Of a stretch of 20,744 bases of DNA, positions 7,842 to 15,861 are shown one piece after another. Under the pieces are notes generated by a model. The model saw only the letters and a program-made list of their open reading frames with translations, ran no database searches and was not told the DNA's origin. The stretch is taken from IMG/VR virus record IMGVR_UViG_3300032087_003651, positions 1 to 20,744 of that record; one strand, written 5' to 3'. The stretch comes from a virus. Position numbers and translations under genes: made by a program. The first letter of the stretch is position 1; each line of letters begins with the position of its first letter.

Positions 7842-8819
7842 TTAAGCCTTAACAATACCTTGTAGCTCACGGTTAGAACATGTCAAGTTGCCCATGAACA
7901 AGATCGGCATTACAACTGCGTCTTGATTAATGGCTGACTTGTCTTCCATTTGAGTCATATCGGCGTCACGGTGGCAGCAAAGCTCTAGATAATCAGTATT
8001 GATAAAATACATACGATCAGCAGGAATACCAGAACCACCATCAAATACAACGTCAGCATTACGATAACGCAGAGCATTAAAACCAGCGGTAACAGTTTTA
8101 GCCTCGTCAGTCGCATAACGCTTCAAGCTTGTTTGACTATTGTTGAAGAAAGTGTAGTAGTTGTTGTCAGCTACGATGAGATCAGGCTCGTCATTACCAC
8201 GTGACAATTGCAAGTACAAAGGAAGCATTAAACTCTCAATTGTAGTTGCGCTAGGAGTAATTGCACCACCACCTTGAATCGGTGAAGCAGCTGATTGAAC
8301 ACCGTTTTGCCAGAAAGTAAATGTGCTTGAATCAATACCGCCAACAGTACCAGTACCGGCATCAGCGATAATTGCTTGTAAACCAGTAATTTGGTTAGCA
8401 GCAGTACCGTCTGAATATAAATCAGAGCTAAATTGGTTCTTGAAAGTTCTCATTGCGTTAGTCAAACGTGACTTAGCAAGTTGAATTATCTGGTTTGCGC
8501 TAGAGTTAATGCGAAGCTCACGGCCAGAGGCAGTGACGTGTACAGCAGCTTGTTTCCAGCTATACTCAGCAGCTGACAATACGTCAGAAGCTTGTACATT
8601 CAATGTGTCGTATCCACTGTAACGTTGGTATGTACCATTCTCAGCGTAATCAAGTTCACAAACAATGCTCAAACCACCGTCTAAAACGCGCTTTTTACCG
8701 CGCTCCATCATGCGAGCTAGTAAAACGTTACGGTTAGACACGTTGTCGGCAAATTCTTTCTTGTGGTTACGGAAAGTAGTCGAAACTAACTCCGTAAAAG
8801 TGCTATTAGGTGAAGCCAT
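7842..8819 (-). CDS. Major capsid protein, HK97-type fold
   Basis: The 325-aa protein lies directly after the scaffold gene. Features include the N-terminal NRNVLLARMMERGKKRVLDGG segment (about 29-49) in the N-arm/E-loop region, a YQRYSGYDTLN motif (64-74), a helix-rich middle, DLIVADNNYYTFFNN (about 215-229) and a C-terminal MYFINTDYLEL segment. These match a capsid family common in podoviruses in which the N-terminus is not removed. It assembles the icosahedral shell on the scaffold. GGAG sits 8 nt upstream of the ATG, the strong site expected for the most abundant virion protein. Confidence 0.88.
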   Translation of the reverse strand: MASPNSTFTELVSTTFRNHKKEFADNVSNRNVLLARMMERGKKRVLDGGLSIVCELDYAENGTYQRYSGYDTLNVQASDVLSAAEYSWKQAAVHVTASGRELRINSSANQIIQLAKSRLTNAMRTFKNQFSSDLYSDGTAANQITGLQAIIADAGTGTVGGIDSSTFTFWQNGVQSAASPIQGGGAITPSATTIESLMLPLYLQLSRGNDEPDLIVADNNYYTFFNNSQTSLKRYATDEAKTVTAGFNALRYRNADVVFDGGSGIPADRMYFINTDYLELCCHRDADMTQMEDKSAINQDAVVMPILFMGNLTCSNRELQGIVKA

Positions 8820-8842
8820 TTTTCACTCTCCAATAAGCGGAA

Positions 8843-9985
8843 CTATCGTGATTGAATTCGTTCCATAGTTTTTCTCAAAGTATCGTCCAAAGAACCTAAA
8901 GGTTCCTGCGTCGAAGCTCGCTGTGTGCTAGGCGTTGTTTTCACGTTAACACTTGCGATCTTTTTCGCTTTAGCAGTTTTCTTAGCCTGTTCCTGTCGCC
9001 TTTTTTCATCAACTCGCTTCTGTTCAGTTGCGCGTATGACTTCATAAGTCGCTGGGTTAGCTCTTACAGCCCGCTCGTAGGCATCTTCGAGGGAGAGTTG
9101 TCTACCCTGTTGCTTAGCCATGTTAATAAGTACCGCCATATCTCCTTCAACATCATCAAAGAATGGATATTTAGGTGTCTTATCTTCGTTTAACGTATTT
9201 CTAAAATTATAAATAAGTTTATCGACACGTTCTTTCTCCTTTTGCTTAGCCAAGGTAGCTTGGTTTTGCGTAAAACCCTCAATCTGAGCAAGTCTTTGTT
9301 CCAGCTGTTGAACATACTCACTCTTAGGTTCATTAGTAGTATTATCGCCTGAACTGACAAGACTTTGCAAGTCTGCGCCAGACTCCATAGCGATCTGTTT
9401 AATAAACTGTGCTTTTTGTTGAGGTGTACCTTGTGAGAGTTTGTAGGCTGCGTTAAGCATAGTCCCTACTACTTGATCAGCTTGTTGTCCGTTAGCGCGC
9501 AACTGCGCTTCATATGGAGCAATCACTTTCTGAAGCTTAGTTCCATAATCAGCAGCTTCTTTATATTTAGCTATACCGTTATGAAAATCTGCTTCACGCT
9601 TCTCTACTTCCGATTGGATGTGATCCGGTAAGTCATAAAATGCCGCTTTAGCTTTAGCCGACCACGAGGACGGGGCTCTAATTGCTGACTTCTGTTTCTC
9701 AGATTCTTCCTGAACAACTTCTTCAGCAGTTTCCTGAGTAACTTCTTCATCTACTTCACCAACCACTTCTTCAGCGCTCTCATCTGTAGACTCATCTACA
9801 CTTTCCTGCGCCTTTTCTTCTACTTCCTTAACACTTTCCTGCGCTTCGGATTCATTTACCTCTAACTCTTGCGATTGTTCTTCCTGTACTTCCTCGACTT
9901 CGTCTCTACTTTTAATGTCTTCTAAAATGCTTTGCATAGATGACTCTAAGTCAAGTTCTTGGTTCTCTGGGTTGCCAGTCGCCAT
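8843..9985 (-). CDS. Capsid scaffolding protein
   Basis: The 380-aa protein has a very acidic, Glu/Val/Ser-rich N-terminal third (about residues 10-105, EEVQEEQSQELEV style). Then comes a conserved APSSWSAKAKAAFYDLPDHI segment (about 104-123), a Gln-rich coiled coil (about 215-250), and a Lys/Arg-rich C-terminal region (about 330-350). Long acidic disorder, coiled coil and basic C-terminus immediately upstream of the capsid gene are characteristic of podovirus scaffolds, which guide shell assembly inside the procapsid and then leave. GAGG lies 6 nt upstream of ATG at 9985. No protease domain is visible. Confidence 0.85.
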   Translation of the reverse strand: MATGNPENQELDLESSMQSILEDIKSRDEVEEVQEEQSQELEVNESEAQESVKEVEEKAQESVDESTDESAEEVVGEVDEEVTQETAEEVVQEESEKQKSAIRAPSSWSAKAKAAFYDLPDHIQSEVEKREADFHNGIAKYKEAADYGTKLQKVIAPYEAQLRANGQQADQVVGTMLNAAYKLSQGTPQQKAQFIKQIAMESGADLQSLVSSGDNTTNEPKSEYVQQLEQRLAQIEGFTQNQATLAKQKEKERVDKLIYNFRNTLNEDKTPKYPFFDDVEGDMAVLINMAKQQGRQLSLEDAYERAVRANPATYEVIRATEQKRVDEKRRQEQAKKTAKAKKIASVNVKTTPSTQRASTQEPLGSLDDTLRKTMERIQSR

Positions 9986-10009
9986 ACGTACCTCGCTAGT
10001 TGCGGTTAA

Positions 10010-10498
10010 TTAATCATCGTTAAAAATATTGAGTGGTTTAGAAGGGTCAGCTTTCTCAACCATATGGTATTTAAGGCCTGCAGCCGTTTTGTCTATTGCA
10101 TCAAGCATTTTTGCCTCAAACTTAGACTCTAATTCAGCTTTATGTGCGTCCGCAACTCGTTGTTCCTGTTCGAACCCTTCATAGATTCGACAGTTGTGTT
10201 GCTTGAGATGATTACGTTCTTGTGATGCACTCTCGATCAGTTCGCCAGTTACGGGACTTTCATAAGGTCGAAATACATGGAAAGTAGGAGCATAAAATTT
10301 AGTACTACGAGCATCGCATGATTTTGCAGGCATCTCGGAAGCAGGAACCCATGTCTGTTTTTCAGGATGCCATTCATATCGGCCCCTCTTTGCCTTCTTT
10401 TTCTTACCGAAAATCTTCTCGTAATTTTCTTCGTACAATTTCTGATTCGACCGTTTGGTCATAATCAAATCACCCGTGTGCTCGTTTTTCGACGCCAT
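10010..10498 (-). CDS. Conserved phage protein of unknown function upstream of scaffold (162 aa)
   Basis: The start at 10498 (MASKNEHTGD) is preferred because AAGG sits about 7 nt upstream; the frame is open further to 10537 without a better site. The N-terminal third is basic (KKKKAKRGRY near 31-40). The middle has a YESPVTGELIESASQERNHL segment (about 79-98) followed by an acidic helical region and DKTAAGLKYHM near the C-terminus. The SPVTGE..S.S.R..HLK.HNC pattern recurs in small proteins next to scaffold genes of several podoviruses (family recall). No known domain or metal site is clear. It probably acts in head assembly, by position only. Confidence 0.6.
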   Translation of the reverse strand: MASKNEHTGDLIMTKRSNQKLYEENYEKIFGKKKKAKRGRYEWHPEKQTWVPASEMPAKSCDARSTKFYAPTFHVFRPYESPVTGELIESASQERNHLKQHNCRIYEGFEQEQRVADAHKAELESKFEAKMLDAIDKTAAGLKYHMVEKADPSKPLNIFNDD

Positions 10499-10515
10499 AC
10501 TCATCCTTGGTAGTA

Positions 10516-10532
10516 ATATCATATAATGATAT
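10516..10532. promoter_or_regulatory. Palindrome ATATCAT-ATA-ATGATAT with possible minus-strand promoter
   Basis: Seven-bp inverted arms are separated by 3 bp in the gap upstream of the 162-aa gene. On the minus strand a TTGCGA hexamer lies 17 bp before TATCAT, which overlaps the palindrome, so an operator over a weak promoter is possible. The AT richness makes chance plausible. Confidence 0.3.
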
Positions 10533-10555
10533 ATCACGCTTAATATTTTCGCAAA

Positions 10556-11386
10556 TTAGGCGGTACTTCTATAGATTAGATCATAACCACCTGTAACTGT
10601 TGTATTATCTCTAGTCGACTGATAAGTTATATAAACAACATCTCTACCAGATAAAGGAATAGGTTTCATGTCTACTATTGAAGTCGTTACATTTGTATCA
10701 AGTATGTACTTCCTAACAATGTAATTAGTATCAGTAAGTCTGTTATAGACCCGTAAAAAGATAGTTACTGTTGGTTCTGTTCCACTTCCTATCCTGGATG
10801 CTGTTATCTTCAATGCATCTATTACCGGAGTAACACTTATTGGACAATTAAATACACTTTGTTGTGTGACACCGTAACCCGCAGGTATGTGTGCTTGAGT
10901 TGTCGCGCTTGTGGTTGCCGTAATAGTTATATCATTTGTGTTTGTGTCCGCTGTACCACTGGATATAACTACAGCTCTATTTACACCTAGGTTATTTACG
11001 CTAATAACGTCACTTCCCGTATTGCTCAAAGTATGAATAGTTGATTGAAGCTCGTTATTTTCATCTAAATAATCGATTAATAAAGAAAGGGCACCTGTTG
11101 TCCCTAGCCCATCCGTTGTGTTGTTATAAGCAACTGTTAAAGTTTCAGCACTTGTTAAAATAGTCAGATTTGTGTTATCAGACCACATCATGGTATCCGT
11201 GTTTGCGGCATTCGTATCCCTGAAGTAGAACTTGCCTACAAAAGTATCTGTAGGATACTCACCATTAATTACACCGATATGATATTCAGTGTGCTTTATT
11301 GACAGGCCGTTACTTATAGAACTAACTGACTCTGGATTACCCCTGCTATCTAAACCGCATATGGTAACCGGATTATGTTCAGCCAT
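10556..11386 (-). CDS. Putative beta-rich virion surface protein (276 aa)
   Basis: No family is recognised. The protein is Thr/Ser/Asn-rich and predicted from its pattern to be almost all beta strand: alternating hydrophobic residues, TVTIFLRVYNRLTDTNYIV near 205-223, and PIPLSGRDVVYITYQS near the end. It begins MAEHNPVTICGLDSRGNP with AGGAG 7 nt upstream. It lies between portal and the scaffold-proximal gene, a position often used for head fibre or decoration proteins. No receptor-binding or enzymatic motif is visible. Virion surface role is inferred; a non-structural beta protein cannot be excluded. Confidence 0.5.
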   Translation of the reverse strand: MAEHNPVTICGLDSRGNPESVSSISNGLSIKHTEYHIGVINGEYPTDTFVGKFYFRDTNAANTDTMMWSDNTNLTILTSAETLTVAYNNTTDGLGTTGALSLLIDYLDENNELQSTIHTLSNTGSDVISVNNLGVNRAVVISSGTADTNTNDITITATTSATTQAHIPAGYGVTQQSVFNCPISVTPVIDALKITASRIGSGTEPTVTIFLRVYNRLTDTNYIVRKYILDTNVTTSIVDMKPIPLSGRDVVYITYQSTRDNTTVTGGYDLIYRSTA

Positions 11387-11402
11387 TGTTAATCTCCTTG
11401 TG

Positions 11403-13490
11403 TTAATTCATTCCGGTAGCTAATTTATCTTGCATTTGTGCTGCTTGTTTGATTTGCTCAGCCTGTGATTGTGCTTGAATCTCGGTCATTCTACGCTCGT
11501 GTTTACGTTGATCGAGTTCATCTTGGAGTTGCATTTTTTTCATTTCGAGGTCGGCTTTCATCTGCATGCTTTGCTGTTCAGCCTGTGCTTCTTGGACGCC
11601 GGGGGGAACCTGTTCAGCACCTTCCGTGCCTCCCTGCTGCTCCCCAATTTTTTCAAGTGCGTCCTCAACTTCAGATCCTAGTTTAAACCTTCTGACGCCA
11701 GACATCAATAGCGCCTTTGCAGCATCCATTGGTAACACACCAACCTGAACCATTGGCGCCACACCATTAATAAATTCAACAATTGACCTAAGCAACTCAC
11801 TGATTTCTTGTTTACTTTCAGTCATTTCCTGATGTAATGTAGAATCAGTCTCAATATCAATTGCGAACTTACGAAGCAAGTCAGACTGCAATACTTCTTT
11901 AATTTCTTCCCAACTTGGTTTTTGTGCTAAATCAGCCATTTGTTGCGCCTGCTCGGGTGCCTGCTGTACAAACATAGGATTCTGTAAGGCTTGCATCGCC
12001 ATCATCTTTTGTTCTTGAGTCGGATAATCTAAGCCAGTCATTTGTTGTAACGTCTCAATACTAAAGTTCTCAGCAATAACCTCTGCTTTAATCCTGATTA
12101 AATCACGTACAAAACGAGCAACCTCATCCTGCCTGTCTTGTAAACGTAAGGTGCCGAAAGCACTCTTAATTTCTTGTGCTCTAGCTGTCTCAATCGCTGA
12201 GCTAGAACCACGCATGATGTCAGCAATACCTGTAATTTGATAGATATTGTCAATTACACCGTTGCGATACTCATATAATTGCAATAATGTATCAGACTTG
12301 GATTTCATATCCTCAGTCCAGATAGCACGATCAAACCCACCGTTTTCAGCATAACGTGCAGCGTTCTCAACCGGTATGTACTGGTTATCACCTTGATCAA
12401 ACATGCGACCAATCTCAGCCAGACTAGAATCATACACACCGCGAACACGGATAGCATCAGTAATGCGAATGATTCTCGCTGTTGCCTTGTCTAATTCATG
12501 AGCTAATGTTTGATATTGTCCATACTCAGGTACAGGAACCATTGTGTTTGTCGTACGGATGAACTGCAGATTCTCAGGAATCGGGAAGAAGTTAACTAGA
12601 TTAAGAGGATCGTCCTCAGACTTGAGAAAGCTCGATTTCATATCCTCACAGAGAAAATAAACCTTCTTTTTCTTCTTGTCCCAGATCTCCCAAACATAAG
12701 CGCGATCTAAGAAATGCTCGTCATCGTAATCAGTGTCACCATTCTTATCGCCACGACCTGGTAGATCAGCTTTAAGATTAAGCGGACATTTCTTACCTTT
12801 TTCTTCGCCAAACTTCTCAATCAGATCCTCACGAGTAAGCTTATGACCAAAAGCTACCCATTGTACTTCTGACCACTTCTGACCAGGGCCAATACGAAAA
12901 TCTTCCCAATAAAAATACTCACACTTAACTTCTTCGTAATCAAGAAACTCTTCTTCTTGAATCTCGATAGCCGTTAACGGATTACCTTCTTCATCTGTCT
13001 CACGTGTATCAACCTCTACCTCAACTTCACGCATCTCAAAGTAAGGCTCGTATCTGACACGGATACCACCTCTGCCGGGCAATAATGCGTCATTAACTGC
13101 GCACTCGATCTCTTGGTTGAAACTATATGATTGCAACGAACTAGTTAAAGCACGTTGTAGAACTTGAGCAGCTGCATCTGAAACACTGTTGTCTTCAGCT
13201 GCGCGTGATATGAACTTCGGCTTACAAACAGGCTTTGGTGTACGAGCATAAACCGCTTTCTTGAGTAACTCGGTGTTGCTCCAGAGAATATTGAATGGGT
13301 TCTTAACGTAAAACTGCCCATGACCGTTATAGTCTGAGCTTTTAGTTTCATCGCCTCGGTACTTCTTTTGAATGAACTGACCTTCTTTGCGCCAGTCTTT
13401 TTCATGCTTTCCCGACTGTTGAAGTTCAGTGACCCATCTTGCAGGGTTGTCTTGTGGGATTTCGTTTTCTACAGGGGGTTTATTACTCAT
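11403..13490 (-). CDS. Portal protein
   Basis: The 695-aa length fits the large P22/epsilon15-type portals (around 550-725 aa). Features seen are an N-terminal basic/aromatic helix (DWRKEGQFIQKKYRGD near 36-51), an acidic EVEVDTRETDEEGN insert (about 153-166), a YFYWEDFRIGPGQKWSEVQW wing-like segment (about 192-211), and a helical TGIADIMRGSSSAIETARAQ stem region (about 420-440) typical of this portal family. A long Gln/Glu/Lys-rich coiled coil at the C-terminus resembles a barrel. As a dodecamer it forms the DNA entry channel and docks terminase. The ATG at 13490 overlaps the preceding stop (ATGA). Confidence 0.9.
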   Translation of the reverse strand: MSNKPPVENEIPQDNPARWVTELQQSGKHEKDWRKEGQFIQKKYRGDETKSSDYNGHGQFYVKNPFNILWSNTELLKKAVYARTPKPVCKPKFISRAAEDNSVSDAAAQVLQRALTSSLQSYSFNQEIECAVNDALLPGRGGIRVRYEPYFEMREVEVEVDTRETDEEGNPLTAIEIQEEEFLDYEEVKCEYFYWEDFRIGPGQKWSEVQWVAFGHKLTREDLIEKFGEEKGKKCPLNLKADLPGRGDKNGDTDYDDEHFLDRAYVWEIWDKKKKKVYFLCEDMKSSFLKSEDDPLNLVNFFPIPENLQFIRTTNTMVPVPEYGQYQTLAHELDKATARIIRITDAIRVRGVYDSSLAEIGRMFDQGDNQYIPVENAARYAENGGFDRAIWTEDMKSKSDTLLQLYEYRNGVIDNIYQITGIADIMRGSSSAIETARAQEIKSAFGTLRLQDRQDEVARFVRDLIRIKAEVIAENFSIETLQQMTGLDYPTQEQKMMAMQALQNPMFVQQAPEQAQQMADLAQKPSWEEIKEVLQSDLLRKFAIDIETDSTLHQEMTESKQEISELLRSIVEFINGVAPMVQVGVLPMDAAKALLMSGVRRFKLGSEVEDALEKIGEQQGGTEGAEQVPPGVQEAQAEQQSMQMKADLEMKKMQLQDELDQRKHERRMTEIQAQSQAEQIKQAAQMQDKLATGMN

Positions 13491-13759
13491 ACATATACCA
13501 CAGTAACAGTTGCAGAAGTCCCGCCAATAACTACATGGAGACCTGTGCCAAAACCTATAGACCCAAGCTCATACCAACCAAGTGCGGGAATCGTAAAAGA
13601 AGCTAAAATTGTAGTACCACTAGCCGCAGTGTTGTCATATATTGTGACAGTGCCTGCATTATTAGCCGAAACAAAAAAACCTTTTATGACCCCACTATTC
13701 GCCTTTAGGGTTGTTGTCGAAGTTATAGAAGTGGAATCAAAACCGTTAGCTACACCCAT
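13487..13759 (-). CDS. Small beta-rich protein between terL and portal (90 aa)
   Basis: Ser/Thr/Gly-rich, with strands such as GVIKGFFVSANNAGTVTIYD (about residues 23-42) and GLHVVIGGTSATVTVVYV at the C-terminus, it looks like a single small beta sandwich. AAGGGG lies about 6 nt upstream of ATG at 13759, and its stop overlaps the portal start (ATGA). Small beta proteins in this position occur in other podoviruses, but their role is not established; head decoration is one possibility. Confidence 0.55.
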   Translation of the reverse strand: MGVANGFDSTSITSTTTLKANSGVIKGFFVSANNAGTVTIYDNTAASGTTILASFTIPALGWYELGSIGFGTGLHVVIGGTSATVTVVYV

Positions 13760-13801
13760 AGTAAACCCCTTGACTTATTAATAAAATAATTATATACGGG
13801 A

Positions 13802-15217
13802 TTAATAATTTTGACTAGCAAGGCGTTTGCGACGATGAGCCGCTATCATTTCGTCGATAGTTTGATTTACGCCGAAGCGTGCTTCCTCAGCAGGTGGTGC
13901 AAGTTGCTTCTCTTGACATGCGATGGCCAAGTAACGGAAAGCATCTGCTGGGTTAGATGCCCAATCATGTAATGGTTTGTCCTTCAATCGTCCTAGTTTC
14001 TCATCGAACTCATAACGATAAGCACGTAATGCGTCAGTGCCCTCAAGACATTTCATGTCAAAATAACACTTGCCTAGAACCTTCCGAGCAGCTTGAATAC
14101 CATCTTGTACAGAAAGAGATGGAGTACGCCAAATGAGTTTCCAACCAAATACTGATGCAAACAACTCCTCAGTACTCTTACCCTTAGCAGCAAAAGTCTT
14201 AGCCTTAGCGTCATGAGGAAGCCAAAGCTTTTCGTATTCGTACTCTTGTCTGTATTTAATTTCTTCGATGTCTGCCCCATATCTTACCCGTATTTGATCG
14301 TACACAATGTCTATTGTGACCTCTTTACCCAATAATTGCGAGGCAAACCAGTCTGGGTCACGTAAGTTATCACAAACATAATCAATGACATGGACTTCAT
14401 TTCCTACGTATTGCCAGAACCAAACAGCAGTGGCATCTGTTCGCCCCAAGTCCCATGCGGTGTAAACAGGGAAACCTTTTTGATGTGGTACGGTGCAAAT
14501 CCGCACATCTTTATCAATCTTACGCATCTCAGCGCCATACACAGCACCTGTTGCAATATCTTGGAATGCGCCCTCCCAAACATGATCGTAGCTATCAGGT
14601 CTCTCACGTTGGTCTTTGATACGTTGTTTATTGAGTACTTCAGGGAATTGTGGATTGTCTGACCAGTTAACCTCAACAACTTTATGGTCTTCATCCTCAC
14701 TGACTCTAAAACGCTTATGTGTCGCCGAATGCTTAGATGCTGGGTTCCATGTGACCCATAATTCTGAATATTCGGTTCGTAGTGTCGGAATCAGTACTTG
14801 CCAGGTCTCTTCACGTACCGGTTCAGCCTCATCAACCCAACAGATTAGGATTTTAGCTTTGGACTTAATCGAGCCGATATTACGGGATAAGCCAACAAAC
14901 TTGTACTCAACCAATCCATTCTTGGTGCGTACATATTTCTCACCGATCTCATAATACTGCTCAAGCCAGGGTATTGAGCGGATGGCGTGTTTGATCTCTT
15001 CAAGGGATGATTCGTCTAGGGAGTTCATGAATTCACGACCACAGAGAATAATACCTCTAATCCCTGCTTCGGCAAACATCATACCCCTGATCGCTGTCAT
15101 GAGCGCAAAGCTCATTGTCTTACCCGAACCCCTACCACCGTAAGCTCCACGAACAAAAGCATCGCCAGTAAAGACAGGGATTAGCTTAGGTGGGAGTTCA
15201 ACGGTTGCTTGGGTCAT
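13802..15217 (-). CDS. terL: Terminase large subunit (ATPase and nuclease)
   Basis: Of 471 aa, typical for TerL. The Walker A motif GGRGSGKT is at residues 27-34, Walker B ILICWVDE at 123-130 with catalytic Glu130, and motif III WVTWNP at 154-159. The C-terminal RNase H-like nuclease starts at AWDLGRTD (254-261, Asp256 and Asp261), and an LPHDAKAKTF segment and a final NPADAFRYLAI provide the later acidic residues. It translocates DNA into the procapsid through the portal and cuts concatemers. The start at 15217 is firm: an in-frame TGA directly precedes ATG, with AAGG upstream. That TGA ends a 12-codon in-frame mini-reading frame beginning at 15256, overlapping the end of the 59-aa gene. Confidence 0.96.
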   Translation of the reverse strand: MTQATVELPPKLIPVFTGDAFVRGAYGGRGSGKTMSFALMTAIRGMMFAEAGIRGIILCGREFMNSLDESSLEEIKHAIRSIPWLEQYYEIGEKYVRTKNGLVEYKFVGLSRNIGSIKSKAKILICWVDEAEPVREETWQVLIPTLRTEYSELWVTWNPASKHSATHKRFRVSEDEDHKVVEVNWSDNPQFPEVLNKQRIKDQRERPDSYDHVWEGAFQDIATGAVYGAEMRKIDKDVRICTVPHQKGFPVYTAWDLGRTDATAVWFWQYVGNEVHVIDYVCDNLRDPDWFASQLLGKEVTIDIVYDQIRVRYGADIEEIKYRQEYEYEKLWLPHDAKAKTFAAKGKSTEELFASVFGWKLIWRTPSLSVQDGIQAARKVLGKCYFDMKCLEGTDALRAYRYEFDEKLGRLKDKPLHDWASNPADAFRYLAIACQEKQLAPPAEEARFGVNQTIDEMIAAHRRKRLASQNY

Positions 15218-15252
15218 TCAAACCTTGACCTTCAACAATAATGCTTCGTATT

Positions 15253-15432
15253 TCATGACTCTCCACCTTCCAGCTTCCTCCTCTCAATATTTCTAGCGAC
15301 AGCTATATTGAATAAATCTTTATCTGTCGCATTCGGTGGTATAGGATGCTTATGATTCACCATTACTTCTATAACAGGATCTACAAATTTGTGTTCGCGT
15401 TTGTCATTATTCAATATCTTTATCAACATCAT
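15253..15432 (-). CDS. Small hypothetical protein just upstream of terL (59 aa)
   Basis: The frame begins MMLIKILNNDKREHKF and ends ERRKLEGGES. ATG at 15432 is preceded by AACGGGGGAACG, the same style of ribosome binding site used by the plus-strand small genes, which supports it being translated. The protein is polar, likely helical at the C-terminus, with HKHPIPPNATDKDL in the middle; no family is recognised. It lies 14 nt after a hairpin terminator that closes the structured region upstream, and 35 nt before terL. Its small size and location between the terminase genes might suggest a packaging accessory role, but that is only positional. Confidence 0.6.
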   Translation of the reverse strand: MMLIKILNNDKREHKFVDPVIEVMVNHKHPIPPNATDKDLFNIAVARNIERRKLEGGES

Positions 15433-15445
15433 CGTTCCCCCGTTA

Positions 15446-15466
15446 AAATTCCCCGTCTTTCCGGGG
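15446..15466 (-). terminator. Hairpin terminator at the end of the structured RNA
   Basis: On the minus strand CCCCG (15462-15466) pairs with CGGGG (15451-15455) across GAAAGA, followed by AATTTTAA. The U tract is short, so termination may be partial, which would allow terL expression. The same CCCCG can instead pair with the CGGGGG of the downstream ribosome binding site (15437-15442). Confidence 0.55.
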
Positions 15467-15827
15467 TGTCAAGCCTTTTTCTTCCTAAGAACTTCACGGA
15501 CTCGAACCGCATCCCTTCCTACCAAGCCTCTGCTAACGAGCCAGAATCGAACTGGCACTTTCTTAGATGGTGGCCCTCGCTGATCTGGGCTTGAGGGGTT
15601 GATAAATTCCTACTACCTCGGCTCTGGCATCCTTGCAAGTCAGCACCTTGCGGTCACCATCAAGTAAGAACCGTATTACTAACCTTAAGTTAAGGCTGTC
15701 TGTTACAGGTAATCAGACTTCTTTACGACTCTTAATTCATAGCGAAGACACCTGGTTATCCTCCGGTAAGGGTGTAGAGTTCCGGCTACACAGACCACCA
15801 AAAGGTCAATCTTTTCCCAAGTGTTCA
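15451..15827 (-). ncRNA. Candidate structured non-coding RNA between terS and terL (~375 nt)
   Basis: No credible reading frame is present on the minus strand, yet the segment has its own near-consensus promoter, ends in a hairpin terminator and is dense in short perfect helices. In transcript order: GTCTGT (15790-15795) with ACAGAC (15698-15703) enclosing a GTGTAG/CTACAC hairpin and a CAGGT/ACCTG arm; CCTTAACTTAAGG (15683-15695); GCAAG-GTGCTGA-CTTGC (15635-15651); CCCTC/GAGGG (15574-15597). A 3' domain (15485-15566) is closed by CTAAGAA/TTCTTAG and contains two 7-nt-loop hairpins with T-loop sequences TTCGATT and TTCGAGT. The size and ornate folding recall large phage RNAs, but I recognise no known class. 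A canonical tRNA, tmRNA or group I intron could not be fitted. Confidence 0.6.
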
Positions 15828-15833
15828 AGTATT

Positions 15834-15861
15834 ATTATATAGCAAACAGATTAGTTGTCAA
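15834..15861 (-). promoter_or_regulatory. Consensus sigma-70 promoter for the structured RNA / terL segment
   Basis: On the minus strand TTGACA (15856-15861) and TATAAT (15834-15839), both perfect consensus hexamers, are separated by 16 bp. The site overlaps the last codons of terS. Transcription would start near 15827, at the 5' end of the structured region. This is the best promoter match in the window. Confidence 0.8.

Noticed and set aside
15495-15660. Canonical tRNA genes on the minus strand (two T-arm-like hairpins; GCAAG-GTGCTGA-CTTGC resembles a Ser anticodon arm; a GCCGAGGTAGTAGG segment resembles a tRNA-Leu 5' end)
   Set aside because: No combination gives acceptor, D, anticodon and T arms in the right order and spacing; position 37 would be non-standard and no CCA end fits. 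Kept as a structured RNA instead.
15698-15800. Plus-strand tRNA ending in ACCA-CCA (GTTCCGG loop, CTACAC stem)
   Set aside because: The T-loop lacks the conserved A58, the loop is 8 nt and no matching acceptor or anticodon arm is found.
15451-15827. Group I intron or tmRNA
   Set aside because: No group I P7/R-S core sequence seen, no interrupted gene, and no tag-peptide frame ending in an ALAA-like sequence.
15346-15842. Plus-strand reading frames of 82, 64 and 69 codons across the structured region
   Set aside because: Antisense to a promoter-terminator unit, with no ribosome binding sites and Ser/Arg-rich random composition.
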